This document shows, piece after piece, positions 5,513-5,656 of a stretch of DNA of 5,656 nt. Position numbers and translations under genes: made by a program. A model generated the notes under the pieces. It was given only the letters and a program-made list of their open reading frames with translations, was not told where the DNA came from and did no database searches. Numbering within the stretch: position 1 is the first letter of the stretch; every line of letters starts with the position of its first letter. The stretch comes from Acidobacteriota bacterium. Lineage in GTDB: Bacteria > Acidobacteriota > UBA6911 > RPQK01 > JADFOI01. The DNA lies in the NCBI GenBank assembly GCA_027295745.1, contig JAPUKI010000069.1, forward strand, positions 1 to 5,656. Reading direction: 5' to 3'.

Positions 5513-5656
5513 ATCATTCCTTCCCGGCTGTAAGAAGAAAATTCCAGAACGCCGGTGTCCATTCGAATGGCGTCTTCAGGGCAGACTTCCACACAATATC
5601 CGCAAAAGACACAAAGCCCTAAATCAATGTCGAAGCGCACCGGGTATTTCTCAATC
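5473..5656 (-). CDS. nuoI: NADH-quinone oxidoreductase subunit I-like 4Fe-4S protein, C-terminal part only
   Basis: Sixty residues and the TGA stop (5473-5475) are visible; the start lies beyond the right edge. The fragment contains CVFCGYCVEVCP, one complete CxxCxxCxxxCP binding motif for a [4Fe-4S] cluster. It is preceded by RFDIDLGL and followed by EDAIRMDTGVLEFSSYSREGMIYD. This arrangement, especially the closing tract of the form F-S-x-Y-S-R-E-x-x-I-Y-D-x-x-K-L-L, is characteristic of NuoI, the complex I arm subunit with two ferredoxin-type clusters that carry electrons towards quinone. The first cluster would lie outside the window. A related ferredoxin-like subunit of another membrane hydrogenase or oxidoreductase cannot be excluded from this fragment. 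The gene ends inside the tail of lipB on the opposite strand. Confidence 0.85.
   Translation of the reverse strand, partial: IEKYPVRFDIDLGLCVFCGYCVEVCPEDAIRMDTGVLEFSSYSREGMIYDLKKLLNENTS

Noticed and set aside
1..5656. CRISPR array, IS element, tRNA or rRNA
   Set aside because: No regularly spaced repeats, transposase motifs, terminal inverted repeats or conserved RNA sequences were seen; nearly all the window is accounted for by five genes.

Overview
The window comes from a Gram-negative (diderm) bacterium that makes LPS and probably respires oxygen. The evidence is a lipopolysaccharide-export permease, an O2-dependent fatty acyl desaturase, lipoate transfer (lipB) and the end of a complex I iron-sulfur subunit (nuoI-like). 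LptF and LptG are fused into one 778-residue chain. From memory, long permeases of this kind occur in Acidobacteriota-like genomes, so that phylum is a tentative guess and is not demonstrated by the sequence.

Layout. On the minus strand, transcription runs right to left. It starts with the fused lptF/lptG permease (2440-4776, GTG start). A membrane desaturase with histidine boxes (1493-2443) follows and overlaps the permease stop by four bases. After a 226-bp gap comes a secreted lipoprotein amidohydrolase (from 1266 down to the window edge, open throughout and incomplete at its C-terminus). On the plus strand, lipB (4871-5512) diverges from lptF/lptG across a 94-bp gap. It converges on the 3' end of a NuoI-like ferredoxin gene on the minus strand (5473-5656, partial), and the two coding ends overlap by 40 bp.

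Function. The lptF/lptG-desaturase pair looks like an envelope-lipid unit, combining LPS extraction from the inner membrane with unsaturation of phospholipid acyl chains. The two are probably translationally coupled. The amidohydrolase appears to be separate: it has its own candidate promoter (TTGACC-17-TAGACT), a strong Shine-Dalgarno site and clearly higher GC. LipB and NuoI belong to core energy metabolism.

I see no mobile element, CRISPR array, tRNA or rRNA, and no evidence of a wholly new system. The points most worth a second look are the single-chain LptFG with an Arg-rich linker and an altered coupling-helix residue in its second half, its overlap with a desaturase, the compositional break at the amidohydrolase, and the overlapping convergent lipB/nuoI ends.
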